The notes below the pieces were generated by a model. It saw only the letters and a program-made list of their open reading frames with translations. It was not told the DNA's origin and did not search any database. Both the position numbers and the translations under genes were made by a program. A stretch of 64,000 bases of DNA from CAVXTF01 sp963701375 (GTDB lineage Bacteria; Actinomycetota; Acidimicrobiia; Acidimicrobiales; CAVXTF01). Location: NCBI GenBank assembly GCA_963701375.1, contig CAVOZT010000004.1, positions 992,001 through 1,056,000 of the forward strand, in the 5' to 3' direction. Shown one piece after another: positions 63,047 to 64,000 of this stretch. How positions within the stretch are numbered: the first letter of the stretch is position 1; each line of letters starts with the position of its first letter.

Positions 63047-64000
63047 CTGACCATCGGCATCGTCCTGGTCGTCAGCTTCATCGCACTAGAAGCGATATCG
63101 ATCGCGACAGCTCTTCCGGTTGTCGAGCGGCATCTCGGTGACATCGCCCTCTACGGCTGGACGTTCAGCGCCTTCATGCTCGCGGCGCTCGCGGGAAACG
63201 TAATTGCCGGGGCGGTATCTGACCGCTCGGACCTGCGGACACCGCTTGTAGCCGGCGTCGTTCTCTTCGCCGGCGGGTTGCTACTCGGGGGTCTCGCGCC
63301 GACGATGCTCGTGCTCGTCGCCGGGCGCGCTGTACAGGGCTTCGGCGCCGGGGTCCTCCAGGTGGTGGTGAACGTGGCGGTGGGTCGCGGGTACGCGGAA
63401 GATCTACGCCCGAAGATGATGGCGGTCACGTCGAGCGCGTGGGTGCTTCCGAGCTTGGTAGGACCGCTCGCGGCGGGCGCGGTGGCCCAATCCCTCAACT
63501 GGAGGTGGGTCTTTCTCGGCATGTTGCCGCCGGTCGCAGTAGCGGCGTGGTTGGCGTTGCCGGCGGTTTCCGGGCTGCTGCCTCCTTCGGTGGCCGGCGG
63601 ACGTGGCGGGCGTGTCGACGAGCGCCCGGATGTAGAGCGCGCAGATGAAGTTCGAGATAGCGCGGTAGAGGTCGGTGCGCCCAGACGCAGCACGGTGGCT
63701 CGCGCAGCGTTGTTCGTCGCGGTCGGGGCGGGCTTGTTCCTTGCCGGGCTCGGAGAGACGAACGGGGTGCTCCGCGTAGTGCTCGTAGTGGTCGGTCTCG
63801 GCATCGGTGTGCCGGGGCTCGTAGAGGTTCTCCCCGGCAGGCGCGTACCGATGCGCTCGCGGCTTCTCGGCGCGCTCGTAGTAGGTGCGCTCGTGAATCT
63901 GGCGTTCTTCGGTGCCGAGGCCTTCCTTCCCCTCACACTCACCTCTGTCCACCATCGTTCGGCGACCCTCGCCGGGGTGGTTCTCACCTCCGCTTCACTC
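63047..64000 (+). CDS. Major facilitator superfamily transporter, cut by right edge
   Basis: The frame from CTG 63047 stays open to the edge (318 codons). Hydrophobic helices alternate with short loops: LTIGIVLVVSFIALEAISIA, then LYGWTFSAFMLAALAGNVIA, SDRSDLRTPLVAGVVLFAGG (the MFS loop 2-3 motif) and LVAGRAVQGFGAGVLQVVVN. This is a DHA2-like drug/proton antiporter type. No ATG/GTG/TTG starts this frame; GTG 63009 lies in another frame (VEPDGS), so one more one-base shift near 63028 is probable. Substrate unknown. Confidence 0.8.
   Translation, partial: MTIGIVLVVSFIALEAISIATALPVVERHLGDIALYGWTFSAFMLAALAGNVIAGAVSDRSDLRTPLVAGVVLFAGGLLLGGLAPTMLVLVAGRAVQGFGAGVLQVVVNVAVGRGYAEDLRPKMMAVTSSAWVLPSLVGPLAAGAVAQSLNWRWVFLGMLPPVAVAAWLALPAVSGLLPPSVAGGRGGRVDERPDVERADEVRDSAVEVGAPRRSTVARAALFVAVGAGLFLAGLGETNGVLRVVLVVVGLGIGVPGLVEVLPGRRVPMRSRLLGALVVGALVNLAFFGAEAFLPLTLTSVHHRSATLAGVVLTSASL

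Noticed and set aside
63151..63987. A Thr/Pro/Arg-rich minus-strand frame of 278 codons
   Set aside because: It lies opposite the MFS transporter, whose helices are clear on the plus strand. The antisense product is low-complexity and typical of a shadow frame.

Overview
The window is high-GC (about 65%) bacterial DNA from an actinobacterium-like genome, possibly Acidimicrobiia. The lineage call is an inference. It rests on the mec+–cysO–cysM ... MBL–rph–rdgB gene order known from Mycobacterium, the ssrA/smpB pair, GTG/TTG starts and actinobacterial-type succinate dehydrogenase subunits. No rRNA gene, intact tRNA gene or CRISPR array was seen.

Left part (1-13 kb) is a defence and accessory zone. 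Two CBASS-type modules sit back to back: a CD-NTase leaving the left edge on the minus strand, and a patatin phospholipase–CD-NTase–E2-like set on the plus strand. An unknown gene, a 1,100-residue SF1 helicase with a C-terminal DUF559/VSR-like nuclease, decayed small genes, two DUF488 relatives (one an inverted remnant), a cupin, a nitronate monooxygenase and a HTH regulator follow.

The 13-20 kb block is a tightly coupled plus-strand operon: DUF2231 membrane protein, transaldolase, small membrane protein, RibD-C-like reductase, GH15 enzyme and a glycogen debranching enzyme. From 20.5 to 31 kb, minus-strand genes encode AlkA, a Rieske ferredoxin, succinate dehydrogenase SdhB and SdhC without an SdhA, NDH-2 reading into a narG remnant, transketolase, a STAS protein and GTP cyclohydrolase I. 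A divergent MarR regulator and aconitase follow, then a second sdhB remnant, a universal stress protein, and a beta-phosphoglucomutase-like HAD with a GH65 phosphorylase. Together these look like an alpha-glucan, pentose-phosphate and TCA module.

At 41.3-44.3 kb four overlapping minus-strand genes encode a 6-pyruvoyl-tetrahydropterin synthase/QueD-like enzyme, a SAM methyltransferase, a GT4-like glycosyltransferase and an SDR. This is the best candidate for an undescribed pathway, a modified or glycosylated tetrahydropterin. At 45.6-48.9 kb a mobile element (HTH protein, tyrosine-recombinase fold lacking catalytic residues, DDE transposase) abuts ssrA. Its right end carries an inverted copy of the last bases of tmRNA.

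The right part is more conserved: ssrA, smpB, mec+–cysO–cysM, a zinc-ribbon/pepsin-like membrane protein, then murL–murD2 at the place where Mycobacterium has murI, followed by an MBL hydrolase, rph and rdgB. A Vgb-like propeller, a D-threonine-aldolase-like enzyme, a membrane-anchored protein, a MaoC-type dehydratase and a partial MFS transporter close the window.

Single-base frameshifts interrupt many otherwise canonical genes, including murD2, smpB and rph. They are more likely sequence or assembly errors than real pseudogenes, so many protein ends given here are frame-corrected readings.
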